The position numbers and the translations under genes are program-made. From Melieria omissa (Eukaryota; Arthropoda; Insecta; Diptera; Ulidiidae): DNA of 64,000 nucleotides. The DNA is taken from the NCBI GenBank assembly GCA_963971225.1, contig OZ020269.1, positions 29,429,783 through 29,493,782 of the forward strand. Direction: 5' to 3'. The notes beneath the pieces are model-generated. The model worked only from the letters and a program-made list of their open reading frames with translations. It ran no database searches and was not told the DNA's origin. Below, in pieces: positions 52,301 through 64,000 of this stretch. How positions within the stretch are numbered: position 1 is the first letter of the stretch; the number at the start of each line of letters is the position of its first letter.

Positions 52301-53132
52301 ATCTCAGTCTAGTCTCAGTCAAGTCTCAGTCAAGTCTCAGTCTAGTCTCAGTGTAGTCTCAATCTAGTCTCAGTCAAGTCTCAGTCAAGTCTCAGTCAAA
52401 TCTCAGTCAAGTCTTAGTCAAGTCTCAGTCAAATCTCAGTCAAGTCTCAGTCAAGTCTCAGTCAAGTATCAGTCAAGTCTCAGTCAAATCTCAGTCAAAT
52501 CTCAGTCAAGTCTCAGTCAAGTATCAGTCAAGTCTTAGTCAAATATCAGTCAAGTCTCAGTCAAATCTCAGTCAAGTCTCAGTCAAGTCTCAGTCAAGTC
52601 TCCGTCAAGTCTCAGTTAAGTCTCAGTCAAGTCTCAGTCTAGACTCGGTCAAGTCTCAGTCAAGTCTCAGTCAAGTCTCAGTCTAGTCTCAGTCTAGTCT
52701 CAGTCTAGTCTCAGTCAAGTCTCAGTCAAGTATCAGTCTAGTCTCAGCCAAATGTCAGTCAAAACTCAGTCAAGTCTCAGTCAAGTCTCAGTCAAATCTC
52801 AGTCAAGTCTCAGTCAAATCTCAGTCAAGTCTCAGTCAAATCTCAGTCTAGTCTCAGTCAAGTCTCAGTCAAGTCTCAGTCTAGTCTCAGTGTAGTCTCA
52901 GTCTAGTCTCAGTCAAGTCTCAGTCAAGTCTCAGTCAAGTCTCAGTCAAGTCTCAGTCAAATCTCAGTCAAGTCTTAGTCAAGTCTCAGTCAAATCTCAG
53001 TCAAGTCTCAGTCAAGTCTCAGTCAAGTATCAGTCAAGTCTCAGTCAAATCTCAGTCAAGTCTTAGTCAAATCTCAGTCAAGTCTCAGTCAAGTCTCAGT
53101 CTAGTCTCAGTCAAGTCTCAGTCCAGTCTCAG
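49395..53132 (+). repeat. 11-bp satellite (AGTCTCAGTCA)n, about 340 units, with higher-order structure
   Basis: About 3.7 kb of 11-bp units, mainly AGTCTCAGTCA, with recurrent variants ending TCT, starting AAT, or reading GTCTTAG, GTATCAG, GTGTAG. Marked variants recur at exact multiples of 11 bp. The GTATCAGTCTAGTCTCAGCC block lies at 50233, 52213 and 52730 (spacings 1980 and 517), GAGTAAAG at 49621 and 50886 (1265), and GTGTAG at 50393, 50448 and 50602. The array is therefore almost free of indels and grew by copying multi-unit blocks. Open frames here are shadows. Confidence 0.97.
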
Positions 53133-53134
53133 GC

Positions 53135-56100
53135 ATGAGAAAGATGAAAGGACATATTTATTGAGAAGTGTGTAGAGTTACGAGGACTATGTAGAAAAAT
53201 AAAAATAAATTTGTGAACAATTTTCGTTTATCTTCGTTAAGTTGGAAAGTTTTCAGACTACCCTCGTACTTTAGGTTTGTGTTTGGTTTTATTATTTAAA
53301 AAGACAAACAAGATTTACATAACGGTAGCATAATTAAAAAAAAGTGTTTAAGAATACAATTTATGTCAGATGCTTAAATTTGTGACTGGGGATAAGTAGT
53401 TGCACTAAGTTCTTATTTGTATCATAAAAGCCCTCAAGGTATTTGAACTATTTGAAACATTTGCCGATGCAATATTCATCGAGTAGTACTATTCCAGTAC
53501 AACAACAAAATATTGAGAAATATTTGTAAATTACGGAAAGCCCAGACTTACTTTAAAATAATTTAAACCACACTAAAAAGTTGTAGTTGCACCTAAAATT
53601 CGTTCAAACATAAAAACCCTTTACACAACACGTCGAGAATTGCATCAGACACAGTCTCACCCACACACACACACACGCTCAAACATGATGTAAGCCATTC
53701 CGTTGCTCATTAAGCATTACGAAAAATCAGCAAATTCCATTATCGTCAAAATTTGGGAGCAAATGTTAATTAAGACAAACAAAATTTCGCAGCGTTCGAA
53801 TTTTCATTGTAAGCAAATTTTGATTGCGTATACGCCGCGTGGTCTACGTGGTCCGCTGGCAATTTACATTTTCATAAATCCAATTTAGAAGAGATCGATG
53901 TTAGGTAAGTGTTGGACAGCGATGGACAGTTGGTTGAAGCAACAGCTGTTGCATTCAACAGCAGCGCATTAAGTGCTGAGTGGCATGCAGCGTGTTTTGC
54001 TGTGTTGTGTGTAGCAAGCAATGTTTAAACATCAAAAATGCAAATTTGCTGAGCTGTGAGCCGCCAGAAAAAGCGACGTTGCACGCATTGAACGGACAGT
54101 GGGTCAAGTGATTGGTTCCTAGGTGCATGGCGAATGGACATTAATTAAAAGCCTACAACGCCCGCGTTGGTGATTTCGTACTTTTGAAAGTTAGTCAGAT
54201 TTCGTGATGCATATGAGATTTATTTTGCATATTTTTCCAAATGTTTAAACATAATTTGCACAGTAAATGAAGCCACCTAATTGGCTTTGCAACAGTAAAC
54301 GATAATTGAAGTAGGAAACAAATTAAATTAATATATTTTTAAATTAAGAGAAACTTGGTGAAGCTAATTGTAGTTGAAGTTAATTACCGCAAGAAGTTAA
54401 TGGTTTCAAGAAACTTATTATAAATGTCATTAATTGCTTAGCACTTGAGGAATACAGCAGGTGGTAGTTGCTGATGCAAATTCTTGAGGCTTGAGCAAGA
54501 TTGTCAATGCCTACATTTTTGAAACTCGCATAAGTATCTGTGCTCTTAAGTGCCTAACCACGTTTTATTAAAAAATATTTGTGGGTACCATGGGCTATGT
54601 GCGCCATAAAAAAAATACTTGGTGCAACCCGCACCATCATCTTTTGCAAAGCAAAAACCTTTAAAGATACAACTTGTAAGTTCACAACGAAATTCAATAA
54701 ACCAATTTAATGAGCCATTGAGCGATAATTTGCCATGACATCATGGCTCCACACCTTAGCAGCCTATCGGCTATAGCACGTCAACTCATGATTTATTAAA
54801 AGGAGATTAAATTGCTTTCACATTGCGCCGTCGACTATTGAATAAATAAGGATGAAAACTATGAAGCACCTCTTCCATTTCATACCTCATGGAATGTCGG
54901 CGACTAAAGTGCGTTGCGTTGCTCTTCGACTTTCGTTCACGCTCGATGCCAGAACATATAAAAGTAATTAAAAACTACACTTGCTGCAATCCAATAAAGA
55001 TAAATACTCGTAAATAAAGTAAATTGCGAAAAATTCACTCAAAGTGCATGTGTGTGTCTATGTGTGCGTGTAAATTGCTGAGCACTTGCCGCAATCGGCA
55101 GCGCATGAAGATATTTATGAATATTGCACTTTCTGGCTGAAGGCAGCACCGTATCGCACTCTCGGGCATAAATTTTCTCAGAGCCATAAATTCTGCACGC
55201 GAAATTGAAAGTATATTGGCGTGCGTGTGTGTGTGTGAGTGTATGCGGGTATGTGTGTGTGCGTGCCAGTTGCTTGCCTGCTGTGCGGTAAATGCATTGA
55301 ATTTCATACAATGGACATTGATGTGTTTGCTGCATTTCTATAGCCACAACAAGGCAGCAAAAATATTTACAACTAAACGTACAATGGAAATTGACGGGTA
55401 AGGAATATGTATGAATTGTAAAAAATGTGTGAAATATTTATTAGAGTTTGGCAATGCACAAAAGTCGTAACCGAGCATTTTAAATCATTTAGGTATTTGG
55501 AAATGTTGCATGGTTTTTTTGTTTGAATTATTTGAACGTATGTACGAGTTACGGAAACTACGGTAACCAAGAAAATATTTTCGTAGACCAAACTTACAAA
55601 TGATCGCAACAACATTATTCAGGAAATGATAAAAGTCAGACACAAAAATCTGTGGTTAATACAAAAACAAATGCATGAGCGCCAAATCGAGAGTGAGAGT
55701 TTTTGTTGTATGTTAATTGAAGTGTTGTTGATATTTTTGAGAGCCAAAAAAGTCAATTGAGTTTCTTACTAAGAATTTCCGATATATAGTGTGTCATATT
55801 ATACAACTATATATACGAGTATGTATTCACATGCACCTATCGCAGATTTCACTACACAGACAAATAAATAAGCCACTACAAGCAGACATTGCAGAGCTAC
55901 AACATTTGCCAATTAAAGGCGCAGCCAAGTGCCACAACGCGACACCAGCAGCAGCAGCTGAGTCATTGCTTTGGTGGCAAAACATCGGAAAAACGCCCAG
56001 CACTTGAATTGAACGAAAAGCCGCCGTAATGCAATGCAACTAAGTGCGAAGCACGGCGTGGCGCGTGAAATTGCGCCGAGTGCGTCAATTGCAGCAAATG

Positions 56101-59100
56101 TGGCTGGTGGAATGCAGCGCATGTCGTGTTGTCAAGTGCCGCTGGCTACGCCGACAGTGAACTGAATAAATGTGTATTGTGCATTGTATTGTGTTGTGTA
56201 GTTTGCGTGTAGTTGCAGCCAAGAAACTTTTTTGTTAAAAACCAACCACACACAGACAGACTCAAACGCACATTTAGACATCCGAACATTCGCTTTTCAA
56301 AAGCAAACAAAACTACGTTGCTGTCTATTTTGAAATGTCAAAAGTGTGGCATTTGCCGCTAAACATGACAGCACACGCGTTAATAATGCTGCGGAAGGCA
56401 ACAATTTCAGGTAAATGTATGTATAAATGTATGTTTAATTTAAATACATCTTTGCGCGTATTTGTGGTTATGTGAGTGTGTAGGTTTTTGCTTGTAAACA
56501 GGGTAAAGCTGGTATGAATAGTTGCAGTTTTCTGGTGCAGGTGAAAATATTTATAAATAATTTTTCAAAAATTGGTATAGACAACTTGACTTAATTTATG
56601 AAGTTAAAATACTTGTTACTTTAGGAACAGTAGAACAAAGGTTGGGACATTAACCCTTATGTGTGTGTGTGTTGAAATGTGTGATGGGGTACCAAAATCA
56701 CTTTGATACTGAAATTTTATATACTTGCGGATAGCCTAGAAAGGTGAAACTGCACGACAAATCCCAAAATGACATTATGTCTTTCTTTTCGAGTGTTTGA
56801 TTCCATTTAGTTGGTGGGGCACCCGGGTAACCCAACACATTTTTTATGGAGTTGCATGGATTTCTTAGATATTTCTTGTAAGTAAAACTTTCTAAAGCAA
56901 ATCATTTGTAATAGAACATTTTTGTCAACAAAAAATGGCATCCGCTTTATTTATTTGGTTTAAGGAAGAATAAATCTTGTACAACAAGGTCTGCTATAGG
57001 TCTACTCTCAAACTATTTAGCACACTTCCTATTGACTTAAAAATTATTTCTCAAAGAAAAACACACCTAAGAACTGACTGCATTGGTTTGTTCCCAAGCG
57101 GTTCGCTAGTCGAGGAAAGACCGGCGCGAGTGTGTGGCTGTTTATAAATATTAATAAGTATACACTTTTTCATGCCAGTGATTCCTTCTTCTGGGTTTAA
57201 AAACTCGCTAGAAAGAGAAATAAAATGCTTAAACATGCCGACTAAGCCTCTAAAAATTTCAGAAGATTTAAAGCAAAAATTTATATACCTAATTAGAAAA
57301 TGTGAGATTCTATCGGAAAGCCAAGCATGAATCAAGATATTCAGATCTCATCAAGTAACCTTAAATTGGTACTGAAATGTCTTGAGGCATTAAAAACGTT
57401 TGACCTCCAACATCAAGTTTTGGTTATAAGGGTTTCAGACCACATTGTGACTGAAAGGATAGAATCGTTGACAAAGTTACAAAGAGGGATCATTTTCTTT
57501 GGATCAGAACTATTTTGTGGGGTGGGCAAAGAAGCTCAGAAGAAGAAGAGAGAGTTTAATAGAAATCTATACTTGGACAACCAGCCCTGAAGCACTTTAC
57601 AGCGCTTATAGAGTTCTATGACATGGAAAGATTCAAGGAATGTGTGAGTTTAATTTTAAGATTTAATTTAAAGATTTTCAGAAATAAAAGATTTCTTCTT
57701 TGTTCATTTCCTCCTTTTGTTGGACAATTGTTAATCGATTAAAGTTCTACAGTCTTTGGGTCTGGAGGTATTGTTGTTGCAATATTGTGACTCCACGATA
57801 TAGAAATCTGTTGAGAGCATTTCATTACAACTTTGTTTTGTAGTAGCGGAAAGCATAAGAAAGACTTGTCCAAAGAATTTAAAGAATTTGACTGAGCAAT
57901 GTTGAAGCGATGGGAAACTATTAGAATTCCTAGAATTTAAAATTTAGGAAAGTGCGGGAAAGCGTATGATAGAATTTTCCAAAGAAAGAATATTTGACTG
58001 GGTAATGTTGAATTGGCGGGAAACAAGTAGAAAGAAGAAACATTGGAAATTTTGGAAAGAGCGGAACAAAACTATGTCCTAATCGAACCCACGATCTCTG
58101 GGATAGTGGGACAGTGCTACCGAGGCTCTTTATTGTGGTTTATATTATAAAACTTGCATTTCGTTTGCGTTGATCTTCATTTTCTTCAACAAAAAAGACA
58201 AGTAAAATTTTCACCTTCAGGCAGAGAATAATCCACTTATTTTGGTGTGGATGTTGATCAGGCGATCAAAGAACCATCCATCTTTCCATCAATCGAGATT
58301 AGTCAAACAGTCTTTGTCAATGACGAATAATATTGGACCATGATGACCAACTGGAGAACCAAATCTTTTAAAGCATTGCCGAAGCTGGATCTCATTCGAC
58401 TTATACAACAGGTTCATAGAAAATTGAACATTTCGTAACATGTCCTGTGAACGAAGTTAGGAAGGTAATTTGCATGATGTCATTCTCAACATCTCATGGT
58501 CTTAAATATTCTTTAAAACGTCATAAAGTTGTCCATCATATAACACATACAACTATTTTAATTGAATTTAATCTAAGCTCAGACACGCTTTATAAAAAAA
58601 TCCTTAAAAATATAAGTCTGTTTTGACTATCCACCCTGTATTCCATACAATAAAGACGCTGAATCTTTAGAGCAATTTGCAGCAGCAGCGCGACAAATTG
58701 AGACGCCCAAATCCGACTGCTGTCTGGAATCGTGCTTACGTTTGCGTCTCGCCACCGCGTCTCCACAACAACCAACCACACACACACAAATCCATTCAGC
58801 CATTTCAGACATAGAAATGTGCAAAACAAGTATGTGTTCGTACATTTATTTTTGCCGCATTGCTGTGTATCCTTCGGATTTGCGCCGCACAGCATGTGCA
58901 AGTGTACACGTAGGACAGGCGAAAATGCTTTAAGAAATCACGCTGACACACATATAAACGCCCAGCAAGTAGACAAGCAGCAGGTCGACAAATAGCTATA
59001 TTTTGCAAATGCCAACTGGGAAGCGCTAAATCCTGGCTGGCAGCATTTGTGTTGCAGCCATTTCGGTACAAATTAATGGGCAACCACATGCAACCAGCCC

Positions 59101-62100
59101 ACACAGACGCCGACACCGACACCGACACACACACACGCACGCCCACTTGGGCACTTTGTGTAGCAGCACACTTTTGCGTTGAGCGTTAAGCAGCTACTAA
59201 ATTATAAATTTGTATGCATTGTTAGCTTAGTTTGAAATTGCCCCCTTCGCGCACGACGCTCAGCTTTCCCGTTTTGCCCTGAAGCCGGCGCCATTTCTGA
59301 TTTCTTTTGTGCGCCACCTCTCACTGTCTGCAATCAGCCTAAAGCAACCATAAAGGTTTAAGCTATAATTCCTTGTCTGCGCGCAAAAACGCGTACTTTG
59401 CTGTTTTGATTTTGTTGTTGTTTTTATTGTTGTTGCAAATTAAATTTAGCGTAAATTGCACAGGATCGTCTGACCCTGCGCACTTTTGAGATGCTAAGCT
59501 GTGCACTACAACAATGGTTTTTGTTGTTGTTGTTGTTGTTGGTGTTGCTACTGTAGTGTCTGTTATATTCAGAGCTTCACTTTACTCCAGTCCACTTTAC
59601 AACACTTCATTCCACTTCACAAGCACCTAAACAGCAAAGACTTGAAGTGTGTATGCGGTTTGCTTTGGGCTTTTTGGCACAATGCCGTTTCACTGTGCCG
59701 CCCATTCCGCCCCTTTGCTCGCATCCCACGCAAATTATGCGATAGTTTGTTTTCACTTTGTATTAGCAAACTTTTTCCATAATTCGTTGCCATGTATGTG
59801 CAACATGTCTGTCTGCTTGTGGCTGATGTCTGTCTGCTTATTAGCGAACCTTATTCATGGTCATGCCACGCATAATTTGCCGGGTAGGTATAAAATATTC
59901 ATGAGCATCCCTTTCGCCGGTGTCTATGTGCGCGCAGGCGTTGAGGCGAACTCGGCGTTCTCGGCGTATTTGTTCGCACATTTGTGTCGCCTGAATGCAT
60001 TCCAATGGCGACTATACATGTTTTGTTGTTTGCCGTAAACGCAAAAGTGCTGATAAGCTCTGTTAATATTTTATATGCGGGCATTATGATGTTCTGCACA
60101 GCGAGGCGTATGAGTAATATTTAATATATGAAAGTAATTAAGTGGCAGCGCTGCCTTGAACATTAAATTTTGTATTTTTTTTTAATGACTTTAAAGTATA
60201 TTTAAAGTAAGATGAATAGAATTGTAGAGTAAAAGCTGTAATCGAGTCCACGCGCCAGTTGTAACTCAGTTTGGTTAAGCAAGAATGGTTGGCTAGAATT
60301 TTGGCAAACATTTTTTAATTTTGCATCCAAGCAAATGTGCAAAGGACGCCCAGAAAGAAGACACAATGAATAATGCAATGAACGATTTGGCCACAAATTG
60401 CACGAGCAGCACTTTTGCTGCAAGCCAAGCACAGGCGCGCCTCAACAACCTGCGGCCGTTTGCAAACTAGCAACAAGAGCTGCGAGCAAAAAACGTACAA
60501 ATGCCATGAAAAAATGCTAGTTGCATTTTTTTGCGCCATACTGGGCGCAGCGTTCGGCCATCAGCGGCATTAGTCGTAATTAATGCATTGCACGGTGAAC
60601 ACACGGCAGCCGGCGGCAACAGTCGAGTCGAAGAACGCCCAAAATAAAAACACAACAAAGTTGAAGTGTGACGTGCCGGCGCAGCAATGCACTTTTGAGT
60701 GCTCACATTAAATCGTTGAATCGTTGGGCTGCGACTAGACGGAAATCGTTTGGTGCCACGTGGCAGCGGCTGCGTCATGTGCTAAGCGGCTTTTATGTGC
60801 GTGTGTCCGTGTGTGTGTGACGTGTGTTGGTTGGTTGGATGGTTGGTTTGAGTTTAGGCTTTTCACCAGCCATTGCTCAAGCGTCAGCAACATTGGCCCA
60901 TTCAGTGCAGTGTGGGAAATTCTTTGAAAATTCGCATCTCATCACAACTCACCACGCGTCGTGTGTTTGGCTGCGTGGGCCAAACTAATGGTCGGCCAAT
61001 GCAGATTCTGTGGCGTGTGTTTTCTGGTTGTTGCCGTTGCCGCTGCTGTACAGCCCCAATGCTGTTGGCTGACTCATGGTCGAAAGACATAAATTTCTTA
61101 CGCCAAGCGAATGTGTGACATTGATGGCTGCGGACACGTTCAAGTTCCGCACAGATGTGGTGTCCGTCGCACGCGCTGTGTCTTTGGCATTCAACCTGAC
61201 ACGGCTTAACTGCTACCACGATGACTTGGACGTAGGCTCGGGCTGCTTTTTTATATGTAATAAGCTTTATCAGCAGTTTTCCTCCCAGCAACATGACGCA
61301 AAGCGGTCGTGTTAGGCTGGGTGGCATTTACTCTGATTTAAATTGCTGTCTATGCACAATTTCGCAGGAAACTAATGCTTAACTCTAATCCTTTGGTGAC
61401 GCAAACAAATAGGATTACAAACTTTTCGGTTTTGCTTATCTAAATAGCAAAAAGGAAAAAAAGGGCGACAGCGCAATTTTATGGCATTGCGTGAATATGT
61501 AAGTGTGTGTTTTTATCTCTAAATGGATTTATGCTTCAATGCATATAAGATATGGGTGCGTAAAATCTATATAACACATTTGTTGCGCTCCTAGAGCCAT
61601 AAATAGGTTTGAATATTTCATTTCTGCGGTCACCTTGGGCCATTGTAAGTAATCCAAATTTTCTACGGCACTTTTGAATAGAGAAGCGAAACCAACATTT
61701 AAAAAGTAAAAAAGAATATTTTTTTATAATTCAAGAAAGTAAATTTAAATTAATTAAATTTTTTACCGCACTTTTGAATAGAAAAGTGAATCTTAAATTT
61801 AAAAAGGAAAAAAACAATTTTTTATAATATAAAAAATTAACTTTAAATTAAATAAATTTTTTACCGCACTTTTGAATAGAGAAGTGAATCTAAAATTAAA
61901 AAAATTAAAAATAATATTTTTCATAATTAAAGAAATTTTTAACGAAATTTAAAACACTAATAAACATTAGTGGAGTATAGAAAGTTTCTTATACAAATTT
62001 TTATTTACCCTATAAATTACCCACGAGTAGATATTTAACAGTGATAACCACTTTGTTACTTACGAGTAGCAGAATGGTCATCACTGATCTTGAACCTTAA

Positions 62101-64000
62101 AGCCAAATTCAAAAATCAAAATCATATATAAATAAGCGTTGTTCAGTTGTGAAAGAGATTCGTTTCCTGACTATAAAAAAAGTAAAATTTGTAACTTGCA
62201 GATTTTCTTAATCCTCCTAAAACTTTTTGACTTATTCTTAAACTATCTACGAGCCTGCAACCAAAAAGACCTTTCATGTCAAAGTCCCTTTTTGGAGAAA
62301 AACTTTGTTTTGGATGATTACTTATCAACTTCTCTCTTAGAGTTTTACTTAATTCTCCTACAATTTTCTGTTCATCTTTAAACTATCAGATGAGTCTAAA
62401 ACTAAGCAGACAGAAAAGAGCGTTGTTCTAGTAATGAAAAATATTAGTTCTCAGACTGAATATTCAAAGGTAACTCTGAACAGGGATCACAGAGATCTTT
62501 AGCTATGCTCACATTGTTCTTTTATAATTATCTGTTCACCTTTTAACTTATCATTGAGCCTAGAACCTAGTAGACCTAAAAGATTTAAGTGTTGGTAAAG
62601 CGAAAAAAATGTGCTTTCTAGTTGACACAAACAATGCAAATAAAACAACTTCTTAAAGATCTCTTTAGCTGTAATTACTTAGTTCTAAAATTGTGTACTC
62701 ACGCTTTAATTGGCTCTTAGTTCAGACTTTACAAAACCCTAAGAATATGATTCCAGCCAAAAACTAAGTTCTACTCAGTCCTCCTGCAGAAATTCACTAA
62801 TACTCGTAAGGTTTTTCAAAACTTAATTTGTTGCCTTTAAAATAAAAACACTTTTAAAACAAACAAAACATGTACAGAACTAAATAAACACATCTTTTAA
62901 GCGCTGAAAGCGTTGAGAATTTATTGAGGTATTCATTCCACGCAGCTGAAGACGTGATGCATTGCATTGCAACGAATTGAAGTGCAAGCGAGAAATGCTG
63001 CACAATTCGAGAATGTGAAATGCACACACACAGAGAGATCCACAAATACACACACACAGGCATACACCACGTGGCACGCACACATTGAGTGGTAAACACC
63101 AAATACGCAAGTCGTCTCACCAATGCAACCAGTCTGTGGAATCATCACTTCCATACTTTGAGGGCACCGAAGTTGCTGGCCGATTGAAGCTGCAAAATTG
63201 CAAGAGAGCAAAAAGAAGAAGAAGCACAGCAAAAGTTCAAGCAGCTGCAGCCACCGAAAACATATCACAAGTAGTTAAAATTTAGACGATTTTCAGACAG
63301 AAACACAAACAAAAACAAACAACCAAACACTTTCATATTCAACAAAGTAGAAACTGTTGAAAATTTGTGCTACTGATTCGTTTATATTTTTTCTTTGCAA
63401 AGTAAAATGATGAAAAATGCAGCAGTCTTGAAAAATTGCACTCGGCAAATTTTTGTTTTATTTGATTTGGTGAGATTTTTGTTGTTGTTGCGGGTCATAT
63501 TAGTGTGGCAGTGAAAAACTTGCAGATATAATTCTGCGAAAAATTGAAAATGCAGCAGGGAGATAGTTAAGAAGCGGAGAGGGAGGTGTGGCAGGGCGGC
63601 GAGTAAGTGAAAAGGAATGTAGGTAAGTTTTGTGCAAGTGCCGGTTCAAAAGTTGTGCAGCTGTCGAGGGATATCCTTCAATTAAAGTTTATTGCTTATT
63701 TGTCGTTGGATGAGGCGTACACGACGATTGGGAGAATACTTAATTCGTCTTCTTCTGGCGTGGCACAGTTGGGAGTTGGTAGAAAGATTTTGGCGTGTTT
63801 ATTGTTGGTGGCTGGAGAACTTTCTAGAATTTTTATAGTATTTTATTTAAAATGGATTTATATAAATTTTTTGTCATTTGCAGCTAACCGTTTCAATGTT
63901 ATGATAACCTGAAGTCAAGCGAACAGAAAAACGGAAAATATTTTTTCGGTAACCTAATAGAATCAAGGTCTATCAATCTGTCTTGACTGAAAGCTGGAAT
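53135..64000. other. Long unique non-coding stretch with microsatellites
   Basis: About 10.9 kb without a recognisable gene, transposon end or RNA. CA/GT runs occur near 53665, 55045-55070, 55220-55265, 56660, 58775, 59125, 60800 and 63025-63060; CAA/GTT runs near 59410 and 59516-59540. A tRNA-like remnant (minus strand GGGTTCGATTAGG, about 58088-58130) may be a SINE fragment. Frames such as 57327-57590, 59649-60038, 60902-61327 and 63607-63912 have no domain that I recognise. Splice-donor-like GGTAAGT sites (53894, 63620) are noted without support. Confidence 0.5.

Noticed and set aside
49395..53132. CRISPR-like regular repeats
   Set aside because: Units are 11 bp, continuous, with no unique spacers; this is a eukaryotic satellite.
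56650..56680. piggyBac-like left tip TTAACCCTTATGTG
   Set aside because: No inverted partner next to TTAA was found within about 1 kb; the sequence runs into a GT microsatellite.

Overview
This window is eukaryotic nuclear DNA, most likely from a brachyceran fly; a tephritid-type fruit fly is my best guess. It is AT-rich, has short (60-62 bp) GT-AG introns in the one spliced gene that can be followed, and carries mariner, Tc1, piggyBac, hAT and LOA-clade elements together with CA/GT and CAA microsatellites. The species assignment is inference. I found no convincing host protein-coding gene, no tRNA or rRNA gene and no CRISPR. The window reads as a long intergenic or intronic stretch filled by transposons.

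The centrepiece (8393-20810) is a three-level nest. The outer element is a DNA transposon with roughly 0.7-kb terminal inverted repeats, ends beginning CAC(T/A)G, and an apparent TTA target duplication. It carries an intact 571-residue protein with a candidate D/D/E triad. A piggyBac element (11511-20110) sits in a TTAA inside its right inverted repeat. That piggyBac element has a three-exon transposase, and a LOA-clade non-LTR retrotransposon (12591-18058, two open ORFs, TACAT target duplication) has landed in its second coding exon. The insertion order is therefore readable: outer element, then piggyBac, then LOA.

Region by region: 1-8.4 kb holds an internally deleted Tc1 element, a TTAA-flanked MITE, tRNA-derived SINE copies, a MITE with long inverted repeats, and the decayed 3' end of a non-LTR retrotransposon followed by a 172-bp tandem array. 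From 20.8 to 35.5 kb there are a 957-bp MITE, an internally deleted mariner-type element, several decayed mariners, a SINE, a TTAA MITE, two hAT-like elements (one with an exact 8-bp duplication inside a mariner), and another retrotransposon fossil. At 40.1-41.7 kb there is an almost perfect hexanucleotide (TCTAGG)n array next to TTGGG/TTAGG repeats. An (AAAAT)n tract lies at 42.4-42.6 kb, decayed mariners at 43.9-49.3 kb (one split by a TTAA MITE), and a 3.7-kb satellite of 11-bp units with higher-order structure at 49.4-53.1 kb. The last 11 kb is mostly unique non-coding DNA with microsatellites.

Almost every long open frame outside the transposons is a shadow of low-complexity or repeat DNA. 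The ORFs likely to be functional are the 571-residue transposase-like gene and the two LOA ORFs. The piggyBac transposase would be near-complete but for a one-base frameshift and the LOA insertion.
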